From Dasypus novemcinctus (Eukaryota > Chordata > Mammalia > Cingulata > Dasypodidae): a stretch of 64,000 nucleotides of DNA. The stretch lies in the NCBI RefSeq assembly GCF_030445035.2, contig NC_080673.1, positions 198,522,216 through 198,586,215 of the forward strand, read 5' to 3'. The notes beneath the pieces were generated by a model. The model had not been told where the DNA came from. It made no database searches and was given only the letters and a program-made list of their open reading frames with translations. The position numbers and the translations under genes are program-made. Of the stretch, positions 12,545-25,615 are shown in pieces (within the stretch, counting starts at the first letter, position 1; each line of letters starts with the position of its first letter).

Positions 12545-12690
12545 GTGGTGCTTTCAGAATCTTTGTTTTATATTTATGGAAACTGAGGTCTGAAGAAGTG
12601 AACCAACTTCTCTTGGGACCCCAGAGTGAAAGACAACAGCAGACCCCAGAGCCAAGGCCACGTTTTGCTGCCCGCAGTGAGCAGGTGGCT
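12545..12690 (-). mobile_element. MIR relic
   Basis: tttatatttatggaaactga ggtctgaagaagtgaaccaa cttctc resembles the reversed MIR core. Confidence 0.5.
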
Positions 12691-13204
12691 CAGGCTGGAG
12701 GCTTGTGAAATCCTGGGGGACGGTGGAGCCCAAACTTTCTACAATCTTAGAAATGCACTTGGATTTAAAACATTCACATTTCCTTTTACTTGTCAAGAAC
12801 TTGCATTTTAGCACTTTCCGAGATACATTTTACCTCTTTTGAATTTCCTCTAGAATTCCTGCAGATTAGATTCACAGAGCACCCTGCAATATGTTGTTTT
12901 ATGTAAATGTCTTCACTCTTTAGGAGAGTAAATCAAAACCCTGTATCAGCAGTTAAGATACAGGGGGAATAAGGTGATTGCATATGCAGCGGAAATGAAA
13001 AGGCATGTTAGCCTCTCTGGGCCCAGAAAAATAAAAACTTGAGTAGCATAAAGTAGAAGGGGACTGGGCACCCCCTCTGGAAAACTTGTCTGTACCTTAT
13101 TTAAATTATTCCTTAAACCAAATTTTTCCCAGCTTCCTAGTAAGACAGGAAGGGGAAGAGTGTCAGTTATAGATTTCTGGGATTAGACTTTGTAGTTATT
13201 CTTG

Positions 13205-13400
13205 CAGTAAAAAGAGCATAGCTTTTGAAGTGACATCTTTCTGAATTTCTGTTCTGGCCCATACTGGCTGTACCAATTGAGAAATCAATAATTTTTCTGG
13301 GCCTCAATTTTCTCAGCTTTGTTAGGAGAATTAAAGGAAGTTGCCCAACACAAAGTGCCCAGCATAATACCTCATAAATATTATATTCCTCTTTTCTTCT
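13205..13400 (+). mobile_element. MIR
   Basis: aaagagcatagcttttgaag ... gcctcaattttctcagcttt ... aagtgcccagcataatacc matches MIR from head to tail. Confidence 0.65.
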
Positions 13401-14499
13401 TGTTTAAGGTTGCCAGATTTAGAGAAAACAAAAACAAAAAAAATAAGCAAACAGAAAAACAAGCAAAACAGGATGCTCAGTTACATTTGAATTTCAGAAA
13501 AATAATGACTTTTTAGTATAGAAATGTCCCCAATAGTACCGAGAAGTTATTTGTTTTTTATCTGAAATTTAAACTTAATTGGACATCCTCTATTTTCTTA
13601 GGCATCCTGGTTCTTGTGGCAACAGAATGTCGAGCAATTTTTTTTGAAAGTTCTAAAACTATAGGAAGCTAGGGGACAGAGTAACCTTGAAGGTGAGAGG
13701 ACTTAGCCAGTACATACTTCTAGTTGATGACCCGAGTTGAAAAAGAAGGGTTGTTTTCTATGGTGACCTAAGTAACAAAAGTAAAATAAAAGCATGTTTT
13801 TCTATTTGCTGAAAGGAGCAAAGACATTTTACGTCAAAGTAGATCTCTCAATGGATTTATTCCGTGAGCAGATTCTCTCGCATGTTGTGGCAGGATTAGC
13901 TAGTTCATTGCTCAACAACCTTTGGAAAAGTGTCTCAACCCTTTGAGTCCCCTAGAATATGCATCAGTCAACGAAGGCAGTGCTTTATTAAATATCAGTA
14001 TTGCTCCGAGTTCTTTAGAGTGGGGCTGGGATCAGAAAGGCGACCTGCTCATGCAAAGATACTTCAGTATACCCTGAGAACACTGAAGGGATGCTATGTG
14101 CTTTGAAAACTCACACCTGAAATTGCTCCAGCATCCGATGAATACAAAGCTAATACAATTGTTAGAGGAACTTTTAGACAGTCTCCCACCATGTAGATGA
14201 CTTCAGGTGATAAATGTAGTCCGAGATCTCCTCTAAGACTTCTCAAGTATGTTCTTCTCAGGATGGCTGTGAAAATGTTGTGTTTCCGTTTCAGGTAATA
14301 ACGTGGTGGGGAACTAAATTAACAAGACTTTTGTTGCACCAGAACTTTTTAAAGGAGAGTTCTTTGCTTTCTTAAAAAGTGAGATACTTCTCATGCTGAA
14401 ATAACCAGCTTCTGTTGCACTCAATATGCGTAACTCCTCATTGCATGTGTAGGAAATATGGGCCTTAAGGAAGATGAGCCTGCACAGTGGTCAACGAGC

Positions 14500-14690
14500 T
14501 GCCTTACCCAACCAGAGAGGTCTGGGTAGAATCCACCTTGCTCCTTCTCAGCCAGGCAATGTGAAGTGAGTTACTTCACAGCTCTAAGACTCGGTTTCCT
14601 CATCTGTAAAATGGGCGTGATTAAAACTATAGCAGAGGATTGTTAAATGTGGATTGAACCAGATAAATAATGGCAAGCTGGCTCATTGCA
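14500..14690 (+). mobile_element. MIR
   Basis: gagttacttcacagctctaa gactcggtttcctcatctgt aaaatgggcgtgat is a clear MIR core. Confidence 0.8.
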
Positions 14691-14828
14691 TTAAAAAGAT
14701 GCTCTTAGATGACAAAAGAAAGTAATGGAGATGTCCAATTGTCAGGCTCAATGTCATATCACACAGATTTGAACTAAATCTCATGCATGGAGAGTGCCTC
14801 AGTCTTTTACCCTTGGTTTCTTTAGTCG

Positions 14829-14852
14829 TATAATTCTATATATAGAATTATA
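14829..14852. repeat. 24-bp perfect palindrome
   Basis: The half TATAATTCTATA is followed by its exact reverse complement with no spacer. Confidence 0.95.
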
Positions 14853-14942
14853 TAATTCTAGCAAACATTATTTTCTTTTCTGGACCAACAGATTAGAAGC
14901 AATGATGTAGAAAAGGTATGGAAAAGGTGGTTAGGGGAAGAC

Positions 14943-15062
14943 ACAGACAAAGTAGAGAGAGAGAAATAAAGGGAGAGAAATGAAGAGAGAAGGGAGAGAT
15001 AGGGCAGGGGAGAGAAGTAGAAGGGAGGGGAAGGATGGAGAGGGGAGAGTCGAAGGAGATAA
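14943..15062. repeat. GA-rich homopurine tract
   Basis: About 120 nt made almost entirely of A and G (gagagagaaataaagggaga type) with a few T/C breaks. Confidence 0.9.
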
Positions 15063-15387
15063 ACAGACTGGAAGAGCATGAAAGTCCAGTGACATTTTGT
15101 GGCAGGCCGTGTTCAGGAGGTTCTGGTTAAACCCAACACAGTCATTTAAATAAATACTACTCCCTATATCCATTTCAAAGCTTATCAGGAGGCCAGAATA
15201 GGGCCTCCTTGACCGTGACAGAAAGACTCACAAACATTGTCATGGTCAAACTGCAAAGAAATCAGAAGGGTCAACAGGGAAGCACGTGCTTCTCTTCCTA
15301 TTCTGTGATGGCAGAAGGTCACACTTAAAAGCTGAAGACAAGTGAACTGAGTGTCCGACCGCCGCCCCCTCGGGTTCTCCTCTCACT

Positions 15388-15412
15388 GGGGGTGGGGAGG
15401 TGGGGGTGGGGG
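15388..15412 (+). other. G-quadruplex motif in intron 1
   Basis: Four runs of four to five G with loops of 1 to 4 nt: GGGGG T GGGG AGGT GGGGG T GGGGG. It lies on the non-template strand of HS3ST1. Confidence 0.75.
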
Positions 15413-15639
15413 TTCCTCTAGCTTGGCTTTAGATTTTCACTCATTAAATCTCAGCTCCTATAAAGAAGAGTTTCAGGGTATTCCTTCCTGTGACATGAGC
15501 TGCAGCAGCAGCATGGCTCCCTCCTATCTCCCCAAGCCCCTCCACCCACACCAGCTGACAACTCTTGGGGTGATGTATCCATCATGGTCAGCCATTCTTG
15601 GTCTGGAACACTGTTCCTGGAGCAGATTGGAGTTCATGG

Positions 15640-15850
15640 AGATGCCTTCCTCCAGAGCAGTGTCTTTGACATTGGAGACATGCTCCCATTCCTCTGACCT
15701 TGATTTGGCTTGTCTGTAAAATGGGATTCTACTCACCTCATGGACTTCTGCTTTGAGAACTGCATTTATAATGTAGAGAAAATATGTACTGGAGAGTTTG
15801 GTATGTCATGTGTGCTCTACAATATAGCAATTAATAGTCATAATTAGCTC
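15640..15850 (+). mobile_element. MIR relic
   Basis: cttgatttggcttgtctgta aaatgggattctactcacct catgg. Confidence 0.5.
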
Positions 15851-16539
15851 TTCTTTCTTGTAAGAATGATTTTGTTTGGAAAGAAAATCAAGGATGTTGG
15901 CTATAAGAAAACTTCCAGTCTAGTCTGACAGCTGCTGGCACCTCCCAGTGGTGAGAAAACCACTGTGACCCCAAGCAGATGTTGCTCTCAAGTAGGGAGA
16001 GAAGGCTGTGACTTCTTTTAATCAGGAAGGTTAGCAGGGAAATCTTTCTCAAAAGCTTCTAGAACTTCTTTTTCCTTCAGTCCTATTATCTAAAAACTAG
16101 ATCCTATGCTGGCAGGTAAAAGCTACAGAAGAGGAAAGTGAGGCACAAAGACATTTGAGGCAATGAAAGAGAAAAATGAATCGAATATGGTAATCCTGAA
16201 TTGATCCCGCTTGCCTTGGAGCAACTACTACACTTATATCTGTATACTTCAATTGGTGATTGATCCTTCCCAGCTTCATAACTTCTCTTTTATTGCTGTC
16301 TTCAGCGGAAATATAAATCTTAGTTTGCTCTGGTTTCACTTTTTTTTTTTCCCCAGCCCAGCTCGGTAAATTTTACGATGGTATGCAATTTGCGACATTT
16401 CTCTATTTAATCTCCGCCCCTGACTTGAACGGTCTTTGCAAAGGGCAGATACAATCAAGTCCCTGCTCTATCTCCTGATACAGAATGTTCCATGGATCTC
16501 CATCATTCACAGTTATAGAGTTTCAGTCTAGGAAGACCA

Positions 16540-16645
16540 GATTCTAATGGATCTGGGCTGAGATCACTGCTTCATCGCAGTATGCCCTTGGACAAGTTAG
16601 TAATCTCCCTAAGTCTCAGATAGGCCTTCATGACTTTTATGTATT
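16540..16645 (+). mobile_element. MIR relic
   Basis: cccttggacaagttagtaat ctccctaagtctcagat is the MIR core order. Confidence 0.5.
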
Positions 16646-16679
16646 CACATATTTATGCAATGTTTACTCTGTTCCACTA

Positions 16680-17230
16680 GATTAAATTGTGGGAGGATGA
16701 GAACTTTGTCTCGGTTGAGTCCCCAAACCCTGGTCATTGCCTGGCAGACAGTTGGCACCTCCTCTCAAAAACTCTGCAGCCTAATCCCTCTGTTTCATAG
16801 AGCTGTCACAGATACATGAGATAATGCACACAGAACATGTAATGAATATACAGGGTGCTCAAAAGTTTGGCCTGCTTTTGCTGTTTTAATTTTATAATAA
16901 AAATAATGATGATGCTCATGTTTCTCAGGGTAACATTCAAATCCTCTTCCAGCCTGACTCAGAATATATCTTTCAAGCCTCATCCTTTGCCTTTCTCTCT
17001 TATACACACACATTTCATAATCTAACCCCAGGAGCACCCCTTGTTCCCCAGGATAAATCGATCCCTAGCACATGCTGTTACACTTCCCCCCGATCCTGGC
17101 CACCATTCTCCCTCTCAAGGTCAAACCACATCAGTCTTTAAGTTTTATCTTGGATGCTCCCTGCTCCACCTCTCTGCTGCCCATAATAAATGATTGCCCT
17201 TGTGATAGTCACGCTGGCTCTCACCCTGCT
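16680..17230 (+). mobile_element. L2 fragments
   Basis: 16680-16770 (gaactttgtctcggttgag, cattgcctggcagacagttgg) is an L2 3' end. 16895-17230 (aatcctcttccagcctgact cag, ctccctgctccacctctctgc) looks like a second L2 segment. Confidence 0.5.
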
Positions 17231-17554
17231 AGGCACAGCATGGGATTATACTTTCCTTTCTATTTGAAAGTCAGCATGGCCGCGTGGCTTGTCGTGGCCC
17301 ATGGTGGTGAGGGCAAGTGCTGCTTGCCACATCTGGTCTGAACTTTTAAAAGCCAGCACATTTTCTCTTCTCCTCCATCTTGGCGACCGGCAAAGTTCAA
17401 GAGCACAGCTTTTCTGGGTGCTGAAAGACCTGGGTGAGCACAGTCCCACTGCCAGCCTGTGTGGGACAAACAGAAGGGGGAGGGCGATGGGGTGTGGCCT
17501 CTGCTGAGCCTAAGCTGGCGTGGCCTGAGCCAGGGACTGCTCTTTCAGTTCTCC

Positions 17555-17606
17555 CAGGGCACTTGTTATTGCACAGGTGACGTTATTGCACAGGGCACTT
17601 GTTATT
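17555..17606. repeat. 36-bp period partial tandem repeat
   Basis: The 16-mer cagggcacttgttatt occurs at 17555-17570 and 17591-17606, separated by a related gttattgcaca segment. Confidence 0.7.
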
Positions 17607-20600
17607 ACATAGTAGCTCGTGGACTTAGCTGCATCTCTCACAAAACAGCTTCCGGAGAGCCACTCCTCATACCACTTAATAGCCCCTCGTGCCTAGTCCA
17701 CGGTATTGGCCCGCGGTTGCCCCGATTGCCGCATGCAATATGGATTTCTATGGGTGAGAGAGACAGAGAGGGCCTCAGGTCTTGATAAGTGGGCAGTGAA
17801 AGCCCCATTATTATAATAAAACTTTCCAGGTGTGAGGGAAGCTGATGTTTTGGTTGAGACTCCCTGCCCTTCATAGCCTCATAGAGCAATTGATGCGACC
17901 TGAGAAACTTCTCTAGGTCAAGCCAGTCACCCAGCACTGAGTCCTTTTCCAAGCTCTCTCCTCTGGGCCCTACTGGGTCGCAGCCTTTCCCCAACACGGA
18001 AGGCCCCCTGCTCCAGAGACATTCTTTCGTTTTTAGTCCTAAGGGTGGAGCCCGTGTTTGCCTCCTTCTGCTCCCCAGCCACTGCTCCTCTCCATATGGG
18101 TTCTACCAGAGCAGCAGAAGAGCGCTGGGCTGGCATTGGGCCATTTCTTTGGATTCTGGTTACACAGGCCACCGGCCCTGTGGATTTAAACAAACCTGTG
18201 TTTTTAAAGTTGTCTTCACACACTGCCTTTTCTTACTTGAATTGTTCTTTCAGGTCCTCTGTTAAAAACAGTATACAGGCTAATAATGATTTCATAATAG
18301 TTTTCCTTTAACATTAGATTAAGAGTCACTTTATGCTTTTTATTTGCTTTCTCTTCATCCTCCATCTCTCTCGCTCCTCTTACTTATCAGTTTTTCAACT
18401 GCTGCAGTTCCTTTCTTTACTTATGACAATATTTAAGCAGACAAGACCAGTTGTTACCCAACATAAATTATTACTCTTACTGTCCTTTTATTTTTCTCTT
18501 CAGGCTAATATCAAGCTACTATTTATTGAGCTAATATTTATTAAAGGTCTATCATGTGTCATGTGGGCTAAGTTTTTTATTCGATAGAATCTCATTTAGT
18601 TCTTATAGCCACCCAAGATGGTCAGCAGCATTTCTTTTTTATTAAATGGGAAAACATCCAGAGAGAAGTAGCTTTTTCCTAGGGCACAGTTCTAAGCCAG
18701 GGTTTAAACTCTGATTGATCTGATCTCAATCGCTTTGCTCTTCCCACATCATTCCATTTATTTCTCCATTTTCTTGCATATATATTTTAGCCCGGACATC
18801 AAAGTGTTGATATTTTTTTTGTCCTCCCAGACTCCTGAACTTTTTAAAATTGTCTTCTCCTTGAAGCAATTCCCAAACACCCTTTTCTTGGCCTCCTTTA
18901 AGTTACTAAAATATGGCATATTCCAGAGCTTCTTTTCTCTCACTGGAAGGGAAGTATTTGTTTCCATATCCATCCTCCCCTTAAGCAGTGGTTTCCTCAG
19001 GGTAGGCCCATCTTGTTCCCATGTCCCACGGCAGTGCCGGGCAGAGCACCTACATACAGAACGTCCTGGTCCTCTGTGTCACTAGCAAATGACGTTGACT
19101 CCAGGGCAGTGTCAGGCTTTGCTAATTTACATTGAGGAGATGGAGGAAGGAGAAGAATAATTGTAAGAAGAAATCTGATTGAAATCCAATTTAGTGACTC
19201 AATATTAAAAGTATTTCTCCTTACAAATCAAAGCATTTGAAGGAAAGTTATGGAAAGCCAATCCAGAAATCTCAGCACAATCTTCAAAGCCTCATTGAAC
19301 TTGGACCATCACTCTTTGGCCAGACCTACTTGCTTTCCGTGGCATGTTGGACACTAATGAGTCTGCTGGTTAAGCTTTGGCACTGGTCGGGAATACAAAG
19401 CCAAGCCTGTGTGTTCATACAAGCTTGTAGGGGAAGCAAAGGTGATTGCTAAAGGAGAAAAGCAGTGTGACTGATTGGCCAAAATAGCCGCAGTCCATTT
19501 CATTCTTTTGACATCTCTGAAGACACATCTTCCTGGAAGCAGCCTACTGCCTGACAAATTACAAGACCTCAAGGAATGTTTTAGCTTCATTAATGCATTG
19601 ATGGCCTTGAAAAGAGTGTGAGAGTAGCAAAAAGTTTGGAAAACTTAGTTGTCATTAGAGTTATCATATATATCCACACAATAGATTATTTTCAGAACAG
19701 GTTACTACATGAGTAAACTACCAAGGTCCTTTCAAGTTCACTGGCACCACAAAAGAAGGAGCGATTTGGAAATATCTATCACATGCTACTCCCCTCTGTG
19801 CTTCACTCACTCCCCCCAAATACCTTTTTCTCCTTTTGTTCACTAAGAGCTGGAGGAGGAGATACATTTTTCAGAGATGATAGTTCAATTCCATTTGATT
19901 TTTTTTCTTAGATTTTGAAATACAAAACAAACTATCTCTGAAATTAGTTCTGCTACAATTCCTCTTATGTCATAGGACATTAATAAAACCAAAGTGATTT
20001 TTACGTGTGATATACATATACCATTATTCAATTACCTGTGAATCTTTGCAGTCTGTCCTTAGCCCCACACAATCCTAGCCCTAGTGTAATCACCATATTA
20101 CTGTTTTGCCTTCCCTTTCCACTTCCCACCCCATACCCTACACCCTTGCACATACCTGAGTTGTTTGAGGAAAGGGGCAGCATGCTAACTTTGCCTTCAA
20201 TTCCCTGGTGCTGGAATCACAGCAGGTCTTTTTAGAGCTTGGCTCTGAATTGTGGCTACACTGGGCAGGCTGATAATTTGGTTTTCTCACATCTTGATAT
20301 CCTTCAAAGGCTGCTTCTTGATTTATTTAGGGAGAGATTGAGTACTACATGTGGCCAGAACCTAGAAGCTGACCCTGAGGCAGCTCTCTCAGCCCCTCTT
20401 TTTTTGCCCTAAATAATTCTGTTCCTTCCCAACTTACATACCTCATTTAAACAAGCAAAAGCCCAAGAGTTGAGTTAACTGCCTCCATCCACCCTAGAAA
20501 GTTGCTAAACTTCTGCTTTGGGCATAGGTGGAAAAAATCTTATCTTCCTCCCCTGCCCCCAGGTATTTTACTGAAGTGCTCCTTCTAATTTTATACTTTG

Positions 20601-21079
20601 TCATTGAGAAGCCTTTTATCTAAAGCCATTTTTTTCATCTTGTTTTGATCCATTGGTGGCTAAACACCCTTTGTTGAGTGTTTTCTGGTCTATCTCAGTT
20701 CTTAATCAGGTCCTAGAATCAATTAATATTCATTGAATGAATTCTGGATACACTGAATAGGATAAGAAAAGCAAGTGCAGTTTGAGAGACCCTTCGCAAG
20801 GGTTTTCTCACTGCTTTCCCCTATCAATAAGACATCAGCCTCTTGGAAATCCAATGTGTAGCTCCTTTAACCTATGAAACTTTTGTCTGATGCTGGCACA
20901 AATAACACAGTTTGTAGCTTACTTTTAGTAGTAGTATTTGTTTTTGTTTCTTTAGAATTTTGGGTAATATTTCCCTGTCAAGACAGAGAGGCATGTTTCT
21001 TAATTTCTCAAGACTACAAATTTTGGAAAGCTGTAAAATGGTATGCAATCATAGAACTATAAACTGATCATCTCCCCTT
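17607..21079. other. Intron 1, nothing recognised
   Basis: Long unique-looking stretch with T-rich parts (18300-18600). Open frames up to about 120 codons overlap on both strands and lack protein-family features. Confidence 0.45.
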
Positions 21080-21215
21080 GTACACAAAGACATCAGGATT
21101 CAAGAGTTTGTTTATGACTTGCTCAAGGTCACACAGAAGTCAGGGCAGAGCTCGGCACTAAACCCCAGCTCCTGACTCCCAGTTCCGCGCCCTGTTCACG
21201 CCAGCACATCAGCCC
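21080..21215 (-). mobile_element. MIR
   Basis: tgacttgctcaaggtcacac agaagtcagggcagagctcg ... cagctcctgactcccagttc is the reversed MIR. Confidence 0.75.
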
Positions 21216-21329
21216 ATTCAGGCAGAGAAGACTTGGTAGAGATGTGTTTTGTGTGTCCAGAATTATCTCTATTCTCAGAAATATCGATTACCTGACTGGA
21301 TCCTTTGTCAGCTACAACAGTGGAAGATG

Positions 21330-21545
21330 GAGACCTGACAATGACAATAACTGGCATTTGATGAGTGTTTTCTCTCTGCCAGGCCCTCTTTCTGTAGTAC
21401 TTTATGTAGTAATATCTCCTTTAATCTCACAACAATCCTAGTGAGTTGTTACAGTTGCCATCCCCACATTTCAGATGAGAAAATGAGATAGACAGATGAA
21501 GTTAGGGATAGATGGGATCCAAACCCACACTCTGAATCACATGCC
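21330..21545 (-). mobile_element. MIR
   Basis: taactggcatttgatgagtg ... ctttaatctcacaacaatcc tagtgagttgttac ... tttcagatgagaaaatgaga. Confidence 0.8.
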
Positions 21546-22489
21546 ACCCTTCTGAGCTCCTTTGATTCATCTTGACCATTTCTGAATTTTCCCCCAGTTG
21601 CCAACTTGTTTCAAACATTTTATTTAAGTAATAATAAATAAATAGTATTTAAAAGTATCAAATATAAATCATTTTGCACCAACATTCTGAGTGAATCAAT
21701 GGTCAGGCAGACAATACTTTAACTTAGCATATACCATTGTATTTGATCCAAAGATTGTGAAATGAAAAAAAGAGATGTGATTATAGAGAATGTTGTGTCA
21801 AGTACAGGAACAGGGTTTCCTCTGTATAGATTAAATGGCCTTTAAAAATGTCAAGATTAGTATGATCCAAGTATCCCCTGTTTAAAATAAATTCGTTATA
21901 GGTAATTTAAAGCATGAAGCAGTGACAATATGAAATACCAATTCTTTTTATGGAACCTGAAGCTTCAGAAATTAGGAATACCCAATATGAATAGGGTTTT
22001 TCAAAATTTTCAAGTAAGGGAAGAATGGAAATTGCAATGGTATGAATGTGAGGAACGGGGAAAAAGGAAAACTGTGCTATTGCTTTATGCAGTGCTGTCA
22101 CATGAATGATGAATTGAACTCAGAAAGGGAAACACTGGACAATATAAAATTAAAGCCATACTTTGTTTGTAGGCCTGTTTTTCCATCAAGCCCCTTGCAG
22201 GCATGGATGTGGCTTGGCCATGGCTTTCCCCTGGAGCTTGTCACCGTGCCTCTTAATACTCAGGGCTCAGTTATTTGCTTTTAAATGATCATGCTACACT
22301 GAGAGAACTCATGTCCAAATGGAAAAACCAGAACATACTCTTGGGCCAAACTTGAGCAGAGGTTCCAAGATTTTCCATTAACTTCCCCCAGTTTGTAGCC
22401 TGTAAGTGACGCAGTTGGGATTCTAGCTCAGGATGTTATGCTTCATTCCAGTGCCTCAGCTATTTTTCCTATTCTAATATCCTTAGTGG

Positions 22490-22950
22490 GAAGCTGAAGT
22501 CTTCCAAGTACTGGTGTCCCTGATTTATGTACCCCCCACCCTACCTGTAGCCGGTACTCCCCATAGCGACCCCCAGGTGAGTTGGAGTCTTTTCACACTG
22601 CACCTGTCCCTGTCTTCTGCTGCAAACTCCACCTGAAATAAAAGCCCCTGCGGGACTTATACAGTTCAGCAAACCCTAAGTCTCTCTAAGACTGCACCCA
22701 AATACTGCCTTTCTGTGAAATTGCACCAGGCCTTCCTCTCCCGCCAGCACATGCTCCCTGCTGCAGGTCCTCTCCCCGGTGAGGCTGGATCTGAGTTCAT
22801 ACTGAAGCATGGTGCTCCAGTTTCCTTCCACTCGTGCCTTCCACCTAACAGGGGGCTCCTTGAAGACACCTACTGGGTTACTCCTGGAGCCCCAGGAACT
22901 CAATACAGTCTTGTAAACTTCATGAATACTTTGTGAAAGTCTGATGACGT
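22490..22950 (+). mobile_element. L2-like segment, tentative
   Basis: gcaccaggccttcctctccc and gggggctccttgaagacacc recall L2, but the alignment by eye is weak and the rest is unexplained. Confidence 0.3.
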
Positions 22951-24107
22951 ACAGGCACAATAGGTAACTGAGGTCTCCAATAGGCGGCTCCCTTCAAACT
23001 TTGCAGATTTGCCCTCCAGCCTTTTATCCTCACCTTCATTATTTTTGGAAACTAATATCCATTTATTTCATTCATCAAAATCCAGAGTTTTCACATAAAT
23101 ATCCATAGTTAAATATTGAAAATTCCAAAGATCAGACCAAATAGTTACTTGTTTCCAACAACATTCACCTGCTAGAGTAAACAAAAGGACTTTCCCCTGC
23201 TGTGCTTTCCCCTGCTGGACAGGCCTTGGATGCTGCTGCGTGTCACAGTCCCCACAGTCCAGCTTCACCTGAGTGTCACCTTGCCTGAATTCCAGGTAGT
23301 TGTGAGCTACCCCTGGAAAGACGAACATGGCTTAAGAAGGTCCCAAGCAAACTCCTTTTCTTTTTTGTGTCTTCCAAGGGTTGGCCCAAGAAATGAGGAG
23401 ACAGATCTTCCTTCCACCTTTGTCCATCCAGGGGAGAATTACACTTTGGTTTTCACATATTAATTTTCAGCTGCAAATTATTTCTAACCTTCCATGTTAC
23501 CAATATTCAAGACACACAGATTTCCTGGTGGTTGTGGTCAAGTGGAATAGAAATCCAAGGGCCATGATTTCATGGTCACTTCATCCCTATGCTGCTAGGC
23601 TCAGTTCCCCCTCTATCAAATGATAAGATGGGTCAGGACAATTGCTTATGCCATTCCACCTCTGATGCCCTGTAAGTCCTTCCTGACCATTTCCAGGGAA
23701 ATGCATGGGATTCTTGGGTGATTGCCACCTTGGGGTGATAGATGACCGTCCTTACCAACTAAGGAGGCTGCTGCAGCTCTATCAGTACCTCTCTGGCGGT
23801 GAGGTCCATGTGGAGGGGAGACCAAAATGAGCCACGCACACCAGTGTGGGTGGGGGCAGCCGAGCTCTTCTCTCCTGCCTGCTAGCTCAGCCCCCTTTTC
23901 CACTCAGCTGCACCAGGTAATAAGAGAGTCCCCATCCACTCTCCTGTCAGAACTCTGCTGTGCTTTGCCTGTGCCAGTGCTTTTCTGCTTCTAATGAAGG
24001 ATTTATTTAGGTCACAGCTGCCTTCTCTGCACAGCAATGCTGATGAAGCACGTTGAGAAGGAGCGCTCCTCTTTCCTCCCAGGGGTCTCGCCACTGCACA
24101 CACCTGG
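22951..24107. other. Intron 1, nothing recognised
   Basis: No clear repeat or exon. Possible eroded L2 pieces could not be confirmed. Confidence 0.4.
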
Positions 24108-24165
24108 ATGCCCTCCTTCATTCATTCAACTGGCATCTATGAAGGACCTCTTGCATGCCCCTCTA
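24108..24165 (-). mobile_element. L2 3' end fragment
   Basis: ccttcattcattcaactggc atctatgaaggacctc is a reversed L2 terminus. Confidence 0.55.
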
Positions 24166-24310
24166 AAGAGGGAGAGAGCTGGGATCATTTCTCTGTGTCA
24201 CTGTCCTTTCTTCCTTGAGTCCCTGTTACATTACTGCAGTGCTTTGGATCATGAAAAAATGCATTTGTCTAATTATCCACCCTGAATCCCATTTATGCTG
24301 CACACTGTTT

Positions 24311-24355
<45 letters not shown>
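24311..24355. repeat. (CA)n(TA)n microsatellite
   Basis: About 15 CA units followed by TA units and a T/A-rich trail to about 24395. Confidence 0.95.
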
Positions 24356-25068
24356 TTTTATACATATATTTATATTTTATTTTATTTATTACATTATTTG
24401 GGACCAAAATAGCTATCATGATTTGGGGGCTTGTCATGGGCCAAGCAGTACCCTGAGGACTCCACATATCCTCTTCTATTTAATCCTCTATATGAGTATA
24501 CAGGCCAATGCATTTGAACTTTGACTCTATGTTTCAGGGCTGCCTGGTGCATTTTAATGTGTGTGGAGCTGAAGTTTGAGCCCAGTTTTTTTCGTCTAAA
24601 TCTTGTTAATTCCAATACTCCTATCCCCCTCTGTTATCCCACACACACACCCTTTGTCATTCCCTCCCCTCCCCCGTCATGGTAATGCCCTTCTATGGCC
24701 AGGCAATTTTCTCTCTATTTTGTCTACCACAAGTGCTTTCTATCCTGGAATTAAAAACAAACTATCACAAGAAACAAAAAACAAAGGCACAATGGCCCAG
24801 GCTAAGGAAATGAGAATTAGAATGGGCACAGGCATTAAAATCTCCCAGGACTTTGGTGGATGATCTGTCTCCCAGGAACTGTGGGAAATGCAGAGCCTCA
24901 GGCATCTCCCAACTCTCCTGTATGGGAATCTGCATTTTTCACAAGATCTCCAGATAACAGATATACAAGTGCATTAGGGAATAACTGTGCTGGGGGATCC
25001 CGAGTAACTGAGAACCACTGGAGGGGAAGATTTCTTCTCCTCCCACTGGCAACTCCTTATCTAGATTC

Positions 25069-25441
25069 CTTTTTTTTTTTAAAGATTTATTTCTATTTAT
25101 TTAATTTCCCTCCCCTCCCCCGGTTGTCTGTTTTCTGTGTCTTTCTGCTGCGTCTTGTTTCTTTGTCCGCTTCTGTTGTCCTCAGCGGCACGGGAAGTGT
25201 GGGCGGTGCCATTCCTCGGCAGGCTGCTCCCTCCTTCGAGCTGGGCGGCTCTCCTTTGGGTGCACTCCTTGCGCGTAGGGCTCCCCTACGCGGGGGACAC
25301 CCCTATGTGGCAGGGCACTCCTTGCGCGCATCAGCACTGCGCATGGGCCAGCTCCACACGGGTCAAGGAGGCCCGGGGCTTGAACCACGGACCTCCCCTG
25401 TGGTAGACAGACGCCCTAACCACTGGGCCAAAGTCCGTTTC
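25069..25441 (-). mobile_element. DAS-SINE copy 2 (full length, minus, intron 1)
   Basis: Flanked by the perfect 14-bp duplication ccttatctagattc at 25055-25068 and 25442-25455. The tRNA-like head lies at the right end and the poly(A) tail reads as a T-run at 25069-25080. The body retains many CpG sites, which suggests a young insertion. It is antisense to HS3ST1. Confidence 0.93.
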
Positions 25442-25524
25442 CCTTATCTAGATTCTTAAGGTCTATAATTACCCAATCTGGAGAAGAATGTTGGGTGAGT
25501 TGACTTCAGATCTCCTGTTGGGTA

Positions 25525-25615
25525 GGTTGAATTTATCACCCCCATTTTATCATGGCTCATAGAGGCTCAGAAAGGGTGTAGAGATTTCCGTCTTTCAGCC
25601 CCAAATCCCTGCTCC
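25525..25615 (-). mobile_element. MIR core fragment
   Basis: cacccccattttatcatggc tcatagaggctcagaaagg. Confidence 0.55.

Noticed and set aside
17260..17507. Possible processed pseudogene, based on overlapping frames near 17260-17507
   Set aside because: No recognisable protein and no poly(A) tail or target duplication found.
24860..25459. 199-codon open frame
   Set aside because: Most of it is DAS-SINE copy 2 read through. The same peptide pattern recurs in the other SINE copies.
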